Part shown: one piece after another, positions 50,592 through 62,772 of the stretch | Layout: each line of letters opens with the position of its first letter | How positions within the stretch are numbered: the stretch's first letter is position 1 | Source: Irpex lacteus | Lineage: Eukaryota; Basidiomycota; Agaricomycetes; Polyporales; Irpicaceae | NCBI GenBank assembly: GCA_001986395.2 | Contig: MQVO02000008.1 | Location: 496,001-560,000, forward strand | Length of the DNA stretch: 64,000 nucleotides | Reading direction: 5' to 3' | Translations under genes and position numbers: made by a program | Notes under the pieces: generated by a model | Told to the model about the DNA's origin: nothing | Seen by the model: only the letters and a program-made list of their open reading frames with translations | Databases searched by the model: none

Positions 50592-52865
50592 TCTTTGTAG
50601 CAGCAGAGTCCCCTATGTGAGTTGCCATGTTATGCTTGTACTGCAAGCTGCATAACACTAATCTCGACTCTACAGGTGTATTATCAGCCATTTCATCAGC
50701 TGTGCTGTATGTCACCTGTTTATTAGCCGCTTAATTCTCATTTTACGATTTGCATGCTCTCGTCGCTCATCATGTATCTACATTTCATTCTCTTCTCAAA
50801 CACGTTTCCCCTGCAAGCCTCAGCTCTGAAACCTCACACCAGCATGCACCAAAAGGCGGCTGCTTCGTTCATGATCTCTTTCCATATCTGCATAACTCAT
50901 AGTAGTATGTTGCCATGGATGTCAAAAGACACTTGTCGATTGCGACTTGTGTGTGGGCTCAGAGTACACCGTGCATTGAGTTTCACCGGTCACCGATCAC
51001 ACATGTCGCATTCGTGACTTAGATCCACGCATTCAGACACCCTATGCCACAGAAAACTGTCTTGGAGACGGGAAATACCGTCAACGAAAATGAACGTGGG
51101 TGGCATATGCTTCTGGGGGAAGGGCTACTTTACTATTGTACTAGTACATACGACACGAACGGCAAGCGGATAGTCTGGCGTCGGTGGGAAGGTCAGTTTG
51201 GATCTACACAAGGAGATGAATGAGCGAGTGCCAGTAACATCAGGAAAAACCCTCCACGCAAATGGGCTGCCATATGCATGCATATACTACATATCCCATA
51301 TGCGCTGTGTCCAGTTAATGCAATAGAAATGCGTGCCATGCATATGGACGAAAATGAAATGTGTCGATATGCAAGCGGTATGCACCAACAAGCGAGACGA
51401 TACTACTGCTTTACAATACAATTATCAATTCGACAACTTTTGCACGATAAAACAGTTATATTATGTAATCATTGCGACAAGCACTAGGTAAGCTGCTATA
51501 CCAACTCGGACATATCTATATAAACCCAGATCTCCATGAACAACTCACCGAAGTGAACATGAGCAATCGCCCAACGAAACGAGTCGTTATAAACTAATAA
51601 TAAGAGTCAGAGACGCCAGTGTGAAACCCGATGAACGTACCCTCGATACGGTACCCCGCAACGAAATGCCTAGACATAAGTAAATATGTATTAGCACCGG
51701 CACTTTCAGAGTGAAAAGAGTCCGAGCTCTCGATGTTTGGATTAACTGTTGAACGAACTCACCGTTGGGACTTACTTACTAGTGGGAACATGTTGATCAG
51801 AAATGAGACACTTACCTATTCAAAAAATAGGGCTTGAGCCCAGTCCAGTAACGACCGAGGGGGTATTGGAGAGAAAAGGCCGAGCGCAGCAATGGGGGAG
51901 AGGTGGTCTTTTATGCATTTGACGAGGGGCGAGGCCATCTCGGATGGACCTTGCTTATAGCCCGACAAGCCAACTGTCTCGCTATCCGTCACGTTAAGTG
52001 CCCTACGACAGGGGGTTGCTTCACGCTGAGTTTCTTTGGATAGCTATATATGATGATGGTCTACAGTTATGCTATGTTGTTTTATCATTGTTTGTCGATG
52101 GGCGCAAAGGTGGGCAGGGGAGAGTTCGGAACGCGTCGGACGTGACTATTTGTGACCCTCTGTGACAGCTTGTGACTAGCCGCAGATCGATCAAGCGCCG
52201 TGGTCGCCTGCAGTAGCATGTTGGTACAATGCATGCATATGCAAACGTCGTCGATCGACTCGGACGTTCAAGAATTAAGTATCGAGGATACTGACTATGA
52301 CTAACGTTGGTGGTCATACTTATGTGGCATCGACTCTTTGTATGGCAACATGTACTCTAAATTACCTACATAATAAACTAACTCGGACACAGATTTGGCC
52401 CAGAGTGGCATGAGTATTGGGTACTTACTGCCCCCTGGTCGGAGGTGCGCAGTTCTCGTTTGTATCTCCTATGAGCACTGAGCTTTGAAACACCCACTGA
52501 CTGCTCTATGCATCAATCAAGGCTGTCGGACAATGTGTACGTCTCTCGTGATGAGAAACTTTCACAAGTTCGCCTACCGCACGTCCGACCGGCGACAATC
52601 ATGGGCTTTACCGTCACCATTCGCAGTTGTCAGCAGGTACGCATACGTATATACCACTCACTGATACAACCTCGTCTCACATCTGTCTATAGTCTCTCAG
52701 ATCCAGGTGTTGCAAATGAGATTTGCGATATGCGGCGACATTCTCCCGCATATGCGCCAATTGCCCCCGATATGCATGGGGGGCTTTTCCTGATGAAGAA
52801 AGAAGACTACAGTGGGTTAGTGCTGGTGGTAACGTCTGTTGATCGTGTTCGCCCAGTAATGGGTG
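50592..52865. other. Spacer between the two sensor copies
   Basis: This 2.3-kb stretch lies between the convergent ends of the full kinase and its truncated copy. I find no kinase or receiver remnant on the minus strand that would correspond to the missing half of the truncated copy. GCATATGC/ATGCATAT words recur (51270-51400, 52216-52245, 52740-52780). Open frames are short and unsupported. Confidence 0.45.
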
Positions 52866-54361
52866 TTAAGTGTGTATATTGTTCGTTCGCAATTGGTCAA
52901 CTAAGCGGTTGATATTGTTGACCAGCTCCAGCATCTCCCCTGAGACACTGAGGCCTACAATTGATTGCGTGAAGTCACCTCGGGTGACGGCAGACTGTAC
53001 ACAATCAGTATAACTTCGCATGTCGGTCGACTCAGAAAGCTTACTATCGCCAGGGCAATGGTCCTAATTTGCACCGTCAACTGCATCAGCGCATTAGTGA
53101 CAGTGATCACTGAAGATTATCTCAAAACCTACATTCGCAGCCATAACGTTGATATCGTTCTTGAGGTTCTGAAATACGATCAATATCCCGCAGTGAATGT
53201 GCAGCTTCGCTCTCACCTCCCAGGTGCCACTGGTGTCCGCGATTCGCGCTTGATAGCCTAGTTTGCCATGCGTTCCGATATCCTGTGTCACACGTGTAAC
53301 CTCGGTGGCAAACCCATTCAGTAAACCCATTGTCTTGTCTAGATTTCCTTTGATCCATAACATTTCTCCTTCAACCTCCATATCCAGTAAGTTATACTCG
53401 AAATTGCCCCTGGCAATCCCAGTCGTAACTTTGCCTATGGAGCGTACTTGATTTGTCACATGAGCAAACATTCGATTCACCTGATACATCCGCAGTACAG
53501 TCAGAGGAGATGTGTTTGCAAGGACTGATGCTGACGTACGTTACGGGCCATCTCTAGCCAAACACCTTCCATATTGTTTGTTACATCCACCTGGCCGCCG
53601 AAAAGGCTTCATTGGCTGAGATGAACAACGACGAAAGCCAATATGACATGAAGCACGTACCCCTTCACACCAACATCCCAACTGACACGAGCGAGCTCCT
53701 GTGAATAGCGGCTCAATTTGTCGATTGTACTATTGATAGCGTCCTTGACCTGGACCAAGGCAGCATCTTGAACCGTAACAGTGATCTTTTGAGACAAATC
53801 ACCACGAGCGAGAGCATCACAGACATTGGAAATGCCTTGCACTTGTGCTTTAAGGTTACTAAGCTCGTCTGTGGCACTCGTATCGGGGTCGGATGTGGTC
53901 GGTGTAATAAGATTAGGATCGATCGATAAAGAACTAGAGAGAGCAGCTTGATGGCTGGGAGCCTGAGGGATGTTATTGTCGGTGATCGAGTCACTACCAC
54001 CTGCAAATTGAATGTGAGCTGGCGAGAATTGAGAATTGTGGAAAGGGATCTGTGTCTTACTAGTCGTCAAAGAGGCACTTGATGGCCTGGATGGGAGTGT
54101 GTCCGCACTGGTTGCACTGTGCGTCTCCCTCGTTTCGGTCTGGGAAGCCTGAAGATTTCGCAAAGCGTCCTCGGCAGTATACATACGCTGAACAAGTCCC
54201 TCAAGTAAGCGTGTAATGTCAGCAGTGTACCCATCTGTAGGGCCGTCATATCTTGGAATCGGGGCTGTCTTTGGCTGCTGCTCGTAAACAGCAACTTGAA
54301 GAACGGTGACAAGATAATGGAGAAATGGATGGTCAGGCTGGCAATCAGCTGGGGAGGGCAT
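52866..54361 (-). CDS. Kinase-less HAMP-repeat paralogue of the group III sensor
   Basis: This is a truncated paralogue of the neighbouring histidine kinase. The N-terminus matches closely (PKTAPIPRYDGPTDGYT, RMYTAEDALRNLQASQ), followed by a Ser/Thr-rich linker and HAMP unit 1 ([18 protein letters not shown]). The next exon (LFGGQVDVTNNMEGVWLEMA) jumps straight to a unit matching HAMP 3 (VEGEMLWIKGNLDKTMGLL). That runs through GKLGYQARIADTSGTW into a unit matching HAMP 6 (AVTRGDFTQSIVGLSVSGEM). After NNINRLVDQL similarity stops and seven new residues lead to TAA at 52866-52868. Splice sites match those of the full gene and the frame is open, giving about 410 residues with no H-box, HATPase or receiver. 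It could be an expressed decoy or partner of the full kinase, or a pseudogene. The ATG at 54361 matches the start of the full copy. Confidence 0.8.
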
Positions 54362-54820
54362 GATTTTGTCGTTAAGTGTCAATGGGTGGTGGTTAGAGAA
54401 TGAGTGAATGAAACAGGCGCCTCCTGCCACAGACCGCAGTCGCGGTTGCACAAAGGGATGACATACGCGCGGAGACTGCCGACGTTTATTTCCGGAAGAG
54501 GCAATGTACACCAATGCTACACCGATCGCCGATCATGGCCGGGGCAGAGCGCCTTAATCAAGCCGCAAGCGTATACCGGTGACCAGTGCCGCTGCACAAC
54601 AGATTGAAGACACAGTTGACTACTCTCGTATATTTTTAGGCCCTTTTGCGTGTTTGGTAAAGGCTTTCACTCAGTGGCTCTAACTAGCAGCACTGTTGAA
54701 TATGATCGGGTCAGCTGTATGTCAGCGACGCTGAGGAAAGCATGACTAAGCCTCAGTGTAGAACTTCCAAGAGGAGTATATCAAGCATCGCACGGTATCA
54801 CTGTCTCTAACTTAGTGTTC
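54362..54820 (-). promoter_or_regulatory. 5' flank of the truncated sensor, shared with the full-length copy
   Basis: On the minus strand this region repeats two blocks of the full kinase 5' flank: TCTCTAACCACCACCCAT (54382-54399) and GGAAATAAACGTCGG (54479-54493). Order and distance to the ATG are similar, so the duplication carried the promoter or 5' UTR along. Confidence 0.65.
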
Positions 54821-56823
54821 CTACGTAGCTCTAGATTTCGCCATCACATTGAGAGAGGGTCCATGATAATGCGGGAGGTAGCACTCCTTCCAGGCTATAT
54901 CTTTGTGTCTATGGAGGAGCAAGCACACAAATTAGCATGCATTCCCTTCGAATACATAAAGGGCGCTCACGAGACGCCACTCAGCTGGAGTTCAAATCGC
55001 CTAAATACGTTCGCCAATATGAGGATCATTTCGCACCACCCAAGACTGTGGTGGAATAGAGTTATTTCCACTGTTAACTTTTAGCACTACGGCAGGATCA
55101 ATAAACTTACTTTACGCCCAAACAACTCCGGGGGCCTTTTCCAAACGCTACCAGCCACCGGTCCAATGTGTCCAAATCGTTCCCATCTTCTTGCTGCTGA
55201 AGCCATCGTTCAGGCTTGAAACTAGTGGGGTCATCGAAAACTTCAGGGTTCAAATGAACAAACAGATTGCTTATTCCGACAATTGTCTGTGGCGCCGACG
55301 CGTCAACGCCGTTCTCAGCCTGTTATATGAGTTGTGAGACATACACCATTTGGGATAAATTGTCCATCTATCTGTGTGCCATCTTGAGGGACAATACGCG
55401 TCATCGGGGAGACCACCCCGTGCGAAAGTCGTAATGACTCTTTAATTACCGCTCTCTGTTGACATTCTTCATTAATCGCAGTGTGCAACAGAAGAGAGGT
55501 TACATGCCAGATACGGAAGACTCTCAAGGTCTTCATAGGAGGGGCGATGACAAAGATCTGGCCAAATATGCAGGAGTTCATTCATCAAGTGAGAGAAAAC
55601 ATCGGGGCTACTGAGGATATGCACGGTAGCCAGCGTCACAGTATTACTGGCAGTATCCGTGCCTGCCGCGATCATGAGCATAGCTTCGTCTTCTAATTTG
55701 AGTGCCGATGGTACTTCGCGACCGTTCTTTCTACTAACGAGTTCATGGAAGATTGTCGGATGAGGCGCGGTTTCGAGTATCTCCGGATGTGCTAGAATTT
55801 CCTTCACTTGATCTTTCAACATCTGCGCGCAATAGTCATTAGCCTACAGGTGATCTGTGATCGCCAAACGTACCTTGACCAGCCAAGCCAAGCCCTCGAG
55901 TGATGGATCAAAGACGGAGACCACAGTTTCGGGAACTGCGCGAACCGCTTGGTTGAGCAATCTGAAGTGCTTCAATTTTGGCACAGCGGGCATGGAGTCG
56001 AACAAGGCCTGTTCAGTAGGGGCGCAGAAGCCAGGGGTGGAAGCGGCTCGCATTGATGTGCCAAAACAGAATGAAGTGATGCTGTCTAGTGCAAAGCATC
56101 TATAAGCTTTGAGAATGTTGACAGGTAAACTGTCCGCGGCGTGACGCTCCATGTTGGCACAAACACTATCGACCTGTGCAATCTGAAGTGAGAAAGTGGT
56201 CCAGGCATAGCGTCGATGTCATGATGCAGGCACACTTACACATTCTTGAACCACATACTGTAGGTCCAAAACAGATTTACGTGAAAATAGGGGCTGCAGG
56301 ATATCTTTTCGTTTCTTCGCCGTGGGATAATCCATCATGGTCAAGAGGGACTGATGTTTCGAGAATACGTGGTAAAGTGACGGGTCTCTGGACCAACGTA
56401 TCTTCGAGTTGTATATCTCATGATATACTCTGGGCTTAGAAAAGTGAAGCTATTGGGCAACATCCTTCAGAAGCAGCCTGGTATCGCATGGAATAAAGAA
56501 ATACACACCTCATTCGGTCCAATTCGTACAACGTCTCCTGTGAGAATCAGTCAACACGACTCAAATTTGCTGTGAAATCGTCCTAACACCATACCATAAA
56601 TGCGATGAAGCTTGAATAGCTCATCTGTCAGGTTCTGTCCTCGGAAAACTTCAAGGTTTGTCTTCCACCAAGTACTGAATGCAGCTAATCGAGGGCCAGG
56701 AAACTTTGCCAAAGGGTGCAGATACAGATTGTACAAGCCGCTTGCGACAGACCACACGATATACGTGAAGACCGTTAAAGGCACAATATGCACCGCCGAC
56801 GTTATCAGCACAGTAGAGAGCAT
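54821..56823 (-). CDS. Cytochrome P450 monooxygenase (copy B)
   Basis: This paralogue of P450 copy A sits in opposite orientation. The anchor (HIVPLTVFTYIVWSVASGLY) and hinge LHPLAKFPGPRLAAFSTWW are followed by DVVRIGPNE, WSRDPSLYHVFSKHQSLL, the I-helix AAGTDTASN, ESLR, FKPERW and the haem loop FGKGPRSCLG. Exons join in frame to NLGWCEMILILANVFRRFEL and a last exon ending at the TAG (54821-54823), so the gene looks intact. One intron, after SLPYL, has a GC donor (GCATGT, minus strand at 55507-55506) where copy A has GT. Length is about 510 residues. Amino-acid similarity to copy A is high in every block but far from identical, so the duplication is not recent. Substrate unknown. Confidence 0.92.
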
Positions 56824-57646
56824 GGTGGAGCAGAATGAGTTAACGGGCGTTGGATAAGACTGCGCTGTTTTATACTAGAGTTTGGGCGCAAGTGCTAACC
56901 CATCAACAGCGCCAGTAACACCGACCATGCATGCAGCATATTGTCGTGTTTGTTGATGGGGCCACATCTCTGTCCATGACGATCAGGAACGGGGCATAGC
57001 AGGTAAGCCGTTGTGAGACCGCGCTTCCACACCATGCTCACTCACATTTGCTTCCGGTTCAGGTCTTCGACTACGATTATATGCCTTCGTGTCACATACT
57101 CTCTGTGAGAATGTGAGGTTGTACGACTTCTGCTTCGAATGTAGTACGAAGTAAATGACTCACTAACTCTGAACGAGGACCACACAGTGAAGCATTCATG
57201 CTTGAAAATCACCTTCCGGAAAATCCACATTTCAGCGCTAAACCGGAGCCTCGCTGGCAAACGATTGGAAGAGCGATCTACGTTTTGGGTAGAGGACCGG
57301 GCGCAGTGCATCAGTCAACGCCACATAGGTCCTTGCGATATATGAAGTTGGTGCTGTGGCTATGATTTTCTAACTGTAGTAGTGTATGCCCGACTTGTTC
57401 AGTTGCTGCCACAGTACAGCCGGGGCCACTTATCGTTTTCCCTTCTTATCTACTCAGAGCCAACCGCGCCCATAATGCTTTATTTGTGTGTCTTCACATG
57501 GTCTTCCATTCAAGCCTATGTGTACAACCCGCACGATGCATGATAATGACGGAAACACTTCCAGTCTGTCAGTGTGCGTGGCATTTAGCATGGCATTAGT
57601 GATGGTCACTATCGTAAGACGTTGCTCTCTAAACACGTACATTATT
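56824..57646. other. Intergenic between P450 copy B and DUF6534 gene
   Basis: This holds the P450 copy B promoter; a TTTTATAC box occurs near 56869. The rest up to the DUF6534 stop shows nothing I can name. Confidence 0.4.
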
Positions 57647-59691
57647 TTATTCAGCAAACTTGATGGGTTCCAGAATATCCTTCGTCCTACGATAGGTACT
57701 CTCGTCCACCGACGAGCCATTAAATGTTGTACTTCCGGATGCGACAGGAACGTTTTCGCTTTGAACGGCAGACTGCTCGCCTGAGGCGGAGTCGGCAATT
57801 TTCTGGTGAGGTTATTAGAGCAATGAAAGGTGAAGCTTCGACAACGTACGAATGTAGATAAGCGCATGGTGTTGTTTGCGTCTGCGCTTCCTCCGGAGCG
57901 TAGGTATACTCGCGCATTAAGGGAACCAAGCAAGCTATTGCAATACAAAGGCGACAGAAGAAAGTAGAACGAGATGTAGAGGAAGTTATTGGGGAACACG
58001 TAGGCCTAAAAATATTTAGGTGGATGAGACATGTTGCCTTCGGTCATGTATACTGGGAAAGCAAACTTACTAGTACCACCGAGACGATAGCGCACGCCGC
58101 AGTCCAGAAGCCGCTATTTACTAATAATTACTAGTAAGTATGCAAAGCCATTACCACCTCAGCATATTATTCACCTGTCACCAGCGTGATTGTTTGTAAC
58201 ATGGAAGAGGAACTGCGACTAGATAATGAGGCAACAAATATGAAGCATCGAACAAACACCGCACCTTTTAGTCTGCAAGCCACCTTGAAAGTACGTTCTC
58301 CACAGGAAAAAGCATAGACCAACTGAGAGAGACAAGTCCATCACCGCACTGATAGTGAGGTATATTAAGATTATGACCTATCATAAGAACGTCGATCAAT
58401 GGTGTTAAACGTAGAGTTAAACACGATGTTACACACTTTGCTGATGGACGAGGTTACTTCTTCCGCTAGTGTTGCGTGTACGCTGAGTCACAGTCAGCTA
58501 TTATCGCAGCATCGAAGACGTTGCATACTCAATAGCGAAGAGTGCTTTATGAGTTGATAGTCAGTTCCACAGTTTGTGGTGTGAGGGAACTAATCACGAA
58601 CCAGTCCCAGACACTGTGACAAACACAATCAGCGACTAATTACAGTGGCCCGAGCAACGAAAATCCTCACGTAGTTGTAAGAAAACACCAAAACCCTGAT
58701 TGCAGTTAGCAAGGCTTTGATGAAGAGGACGAATGTGCACACCAATATCAACGAAACCAGTAAGTTGCTGCTGACTGGACAAGTTGTCAGTGGCGAGAAG
58801 ATACCGATGAGAGGCAACTACATACACTTATAGATTCGATATGCGAAGAAGCTTTGCGTGACAACAGATACGAGGACCTAGGATAGGCTCATGAGCGCAT
58901 GTTTGTATGGTAAGCATGCATTACACACAGTAAACCAGATGGAAACCTGGTTGATGACTGTTAGGACTCATGAAGAATGGTAGTTCAGGTGAGGGACGTA
59001 CCAGATACTCCCTGAAGGTTTGACATTCGTTCAATGTCCTCTCCCCGCCAAGGCAAAGTACTTACATCCGATTATTCCCGATAATCAATGTTTCGCCTGT
59101 GACGATGGCCACATACACTAGACAAGAGGTCAGCAGCCGCATGTGACTAGACGCTTGAATGCAGGACTCACTTCCGGACATGAGAAGAAATTCATGTGCA
59201 GTATCCATGACCCTGGTCGCGTCTATTAGTCTTCCTATGCGTTGAATGTGTTGAATGTCCATTGAGGTCCTCTTACCAGAGAAAGATCACCTATATCATC
59301 CAACTGAGGTGGGTTAATGGAGACAGTCGGTAGATTGAACATACCACTGCTTGCAACTGTCGCGAATCATTAAACCCACTGAGGCATATGAGTTAATGGC
59401 GGCACGGAAGCTTCAAATGGATACGCACTTCGTGAAGTACAGAAACCTGATGTTGGTGAATCAAGTGAGTACTTGATGCTAACACAGAACCGTTCCTTTA
59501 CTCACGTTTGCATGCAAGTGATTCCTGAATATCACAGGTTAACTTGACGTATTCGGATATGTTTGGAGCAGTAAATGAAAAGACATACCCCACAATGCCA
59601 TCGTAAACCCAATCGATAGAAATTCCGCTCCAGTGTAAGGCCCCAAGTAAACTGGGGGGAGGCACTCCGGAGGTAGCGTGAGCGACGACAT
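57647..59691 (-). CDS. DUF6534-family seven-span membrane protein
   Basis: This is a member of the basidiomycete DUF6534 family, integral membrane proteins of unknown function. The rebuilt order is: ATG at 59691 (MSSLTLPPECLPPVYLGPYT, then GAEFLSIGFTMALWG), GITCMQTFLYFTK, RVMDTAHEFLLMSG, MYVAIVTGETLIIG, VLVSVVTQSFFAYRIYK, NLLVSLILVCTFVLFIKAL, AVMDLSLSVGLCFFLWRTY, GFWTAACAIVSVVL and YVFPNNFLYISFYFLLSPLY, followed by CNSLLGSLNAR. The short hydrophilic tail ends DILEPIKFAE at the TAA (57647-57649). Ten or more small exons are needed. The intron before the DTAH segment is long and its borders are my best guess; the final intron can end at either of two nearby AGs. The family is clear; exact exons are less so. 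Confidence 0.75.
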
Positions 59692-60591
59692 TGGCAGCAC
59701 GGATTGCGGTCAAAATAATCGACCGTTTTGTCCCGCCGTGCTATATACTTGCCTCGGCTATCGGTGGAAGATACATAGAGATCGCCGCAATTCTTCGATA
59801 CGCGCCTTTCATGTTTAGTAACTTTGCAGCGTCAACTGTTTCGCTACCATTCACACAGAATACCAAGAATACGACGCAACTGGCTATGCGCCTCATCACT
59901 TGATCACCCAGGTAGCTCTCTTTCTGATGAGACCGTTTCAGAGGAGGATATCTAGCTGACGCGGGGCTAGAAGCAACGTTTCTGTGTTTGATTGAGATGG
60001 TCGGCGCGACATATCCTGACGTTATGTATAAGCTGAGACAGACGACTGGCATTGGCTATCTTAACATCTAGTCAGTTCCTGTGGTTGTAATAAATCGCAT
60101 AAGGCACGGGGCTCACCAAAGGGTACATAAGCAAGTAGGTGAGCGGCGCCGAACCGGGCATAACTCGGAGATCTCCGTTGTGGGCTGCTGGGCCGAATAT
60201 TCTAATCTCAGCAGGGGCGGCGTCTTAATGTAAAGTCCGTCAAGATTGACTTGTACACCTGTAATTGGCCTTCCAGCTGCAGTCAAGGGTTAGTAAGTAC
60301 GTCTCATTATTCTCAGCCGAATGATATTTACAGTATAACTCATAGACTCAATCAATATAAAAAGGATAGTCAGCTTGCATTATTCTTGGCACGTTAATGT
60401 TGCATGGCAGTGAAAGAGTACTTTCCCATCTTCAGACTCTCGCTTACGCGACCTCCGAGTCTGCAAATCTTAACGGACCAGCGCGCTGATTACACGTCAG
60501 TCAACCGGAACATATAAGACGGCTTGGACACGGTACACCATACTTCGTTCATAGTGAACGTGTCACTCAAGGCCGACAAGCTCTGAACGTC
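59692..60591. promoter_or_regulatory. Divergent intergenic region, DUF6534 / SDR
   Basis: These 900 bp lie between the starts of two divergent genes. A minus-strand open frame at 59741-60052 has no recognisable domain, and I do not call it. Confidence 0.35.
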
Positions 60592-62036
60592 ATGTTCGAG
60601 AGACTGACTCAGTTCCTGGGTATAACCTACCTCATACTCTTCGAGTTTAAGTGGGACCGGTTTAGGAAGTACAGTTTCAACCCAGACACCGACGTCCTTG
60701 ACCTGCGAGGCAAAGTGGCCATTGTGACAGGCAGCAAGTAAGTGCCACCTGTTATTCATTTGATGAGGTGTGTCTAATATCCCTTGCGTCAACCAGTGGA
60801 GGTATTGGTTACCACACAGTCAAACATCTGGTTCATTCGAATTCTCGTTGTGGTCTCTATCGAAAACTGACATCATTTGGTAGGCCCGACGCGGAGCGAC
60901 CGTATATATGGCCTCACGAAACGAGTCGAAGGCGCTGGCTGCGATAACGCAGCTCAGTCTAGATGGACTAGGGCCGGGAAACGGCGAAGTGAAGTATCTG
61001 AAATTGGACCTCGAAGATCCTCAGTCTGTGAGACAAGCCATCAGCGCCTTTTGTAATTGCGAAGGCCGCTTGGATATACTCGGTGAGTCGCCTACACGAG
61101 CCCTTCGGCCTGAGTTTGACAGTTTGATCTATATCTCTAGTGAATAATGCCGCTCTGTGAGTGTTACGTTTGTTTCCTAAACGATGAGCTAGCTTACATG
61201 TTGGAAGACTGCTTCAGGAACCCCCCTTGCAGCGAAAAGGTTCGTTCCAATCTCATCGGCTAGTAGCACGAGTCTGAGTCTCTGCCTTGGCAGGGATCTT
61301 GGAACAAATGCTCGTCAAGTACGTTCATCCTGAAACATTCTAGATATTGTGCTCACCATAGGATGCAGCCACATTTCGACCTTCGTCTGGACACAAGGTT
61401 TGTTGCCACTGATGCAGAAAACTGCTAACCTCCCGAACAGTCATGTTCGTATCGTCAACGTAAGCGCACTTTTTCATTCCCGAGAATCATATGGTTTGAC
61501 ACTCTGTAATAATAGGTCTCATCTGACGCACATTTGTTCACGCCGCATTCTATTCGTTTTCGCAATCTTGAAGATCTCAACGTGAAATACGCCGACAGCC
61601 CCGCGCCGTATTATAGCAGATATTGTACTTTAAATCACCTCGCTTGCTGGCTTTCTCTCACATCATGGCAGGTGCTACGAAACTAGCGAACGTTCTTTAC
61701 GCAAAGGAGCTTCAACGCCGGCTCTCAAACGATGGCCACAATATCACCGTCATGTCCCTGCATCCTGGGAACGTCAACACATTCTCCCACGTCTCTCCGT
61801 ACCCTAGGATCACGGAAATTCTCATGCGGCTCCTGTTTCTATCTCCCGACGTTGGTTCATACACGTCAGTGTTCGCAGCCGCTTCGCCTGACGTAGATGG
61901 GGACGAGCGTTACAAGGGTGGTTACTTACGACCTATCGCTCGTCTCGAGGAAGCATCCGCCCAGGCAAATGATCCAATTCTCGCCAGGGAGTTATGGGAG
62001 ACAACGGAGAAAGTAATCGCTGAGTTAGGGCTTTGA
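60592..62036 (+). CDS. Short-chain dehydrogenase/reductase (retinol-dehydrogenase-like)
   Basis: This is an NAD(P)-dependent SDR oxidoreductase. The N-terminus MFERLTQFLGITYLILFEF may be a membrane-associating helix. Joined exons give the cofactor motif VAIVTGSNGGIGYHTVKHL, the acidic DLEDPQSVRQAI, the NNAA motif, MLVNHISTFVWTQGLLPLM, the substrate-side Ser in VRIVNVSSDAHLF, and the catalytic YCATK (Tyr and Lys present). They continue LANVLYAKELQRRL and SLHPGNVNTFSHV to the stop at 62034-62036. About nine exons; some very short middle exons have alternative acceptors, and I chose those that restore family motifs. Length is about 330 residues, as usual for retinol-dehydrogenase/WW-oxidoreductase-like fungal SDRs. 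Substrate is unknown. Confidence 0.86.
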
Positions 62037-62772
62037 TAGACGTCACGATTGACTCATCGACGAGGATACGACTTTGCACTTCGTCTCCTCCCTTCTCAAA
62101 ACAGGTTGTTATCTTTCTCTACTTGTGTGGCACCGGGGGAGAATTGTTCGATAGACGTCCTCGCTGTTTTCCATGCTCCGGCGGTCGAAGTGGTTCTTCT
62201 TGCCCAAGATCATCCCTGATTGCTGATCTTCGTGGTGTTCGCAGCTACACAGCATACCCCGCCACATACCTCGTGCCTGAAATCATTCTTTTACCCGTGG
62301 CTCAAGCTGTGCCTCGCCAATTCACACTCTGAAAGGCTAGCCGAACGCCCACTGTCATAAATCATGCTTAGTCTGCTCACCATCCTCGTGGGCCGTTCTA
62401 AACACCGTCCGACCGTAATTGAGTTGGCACCATGTCCACAATCGCGTCGTGAATGACAAAGCTCACATTCGATTCTTACTCGGTCAGCGCACGTGAGCTA
62501 TACTTACATGCCTTTCTCGGTCGCGATGAGTCCACGATGGGTCGCAGGTGAGCAGCGGGGAATTCGCACGCCACGAACTCTATCACTTCTTTAGCGACTG
62601 ATTGGGGCCTGACTTGGAGGCCCAAAGCACATGTGAGCCTAACTTTCTATATTAATCTCAAAACGAGTAGCTAATTAAGTCTGTATAGCATAGATACTCT
62701 TAGAACTGAAGTACGTCGGTCTAGAGGATACCACCTGTATAACATACAGAATACAAAACGTGAGAAATCTTG
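62037..62772. terminator. Convergent 3' region, SDR / alpha-oxoamine synthase
   Basis: The two genes converge here. No further gene is evident; the stretch should contain both 3' ends. It becomes AT-rich near 62640-62780. Confidence 0.35.

Noticed and set aside
59741..60052. 103-codon minus-strand frame upstream of the DUF6534 gene
   Set aside because: It is upstream of the DUF6534 start that fits the family, with no domain and no splice connection.
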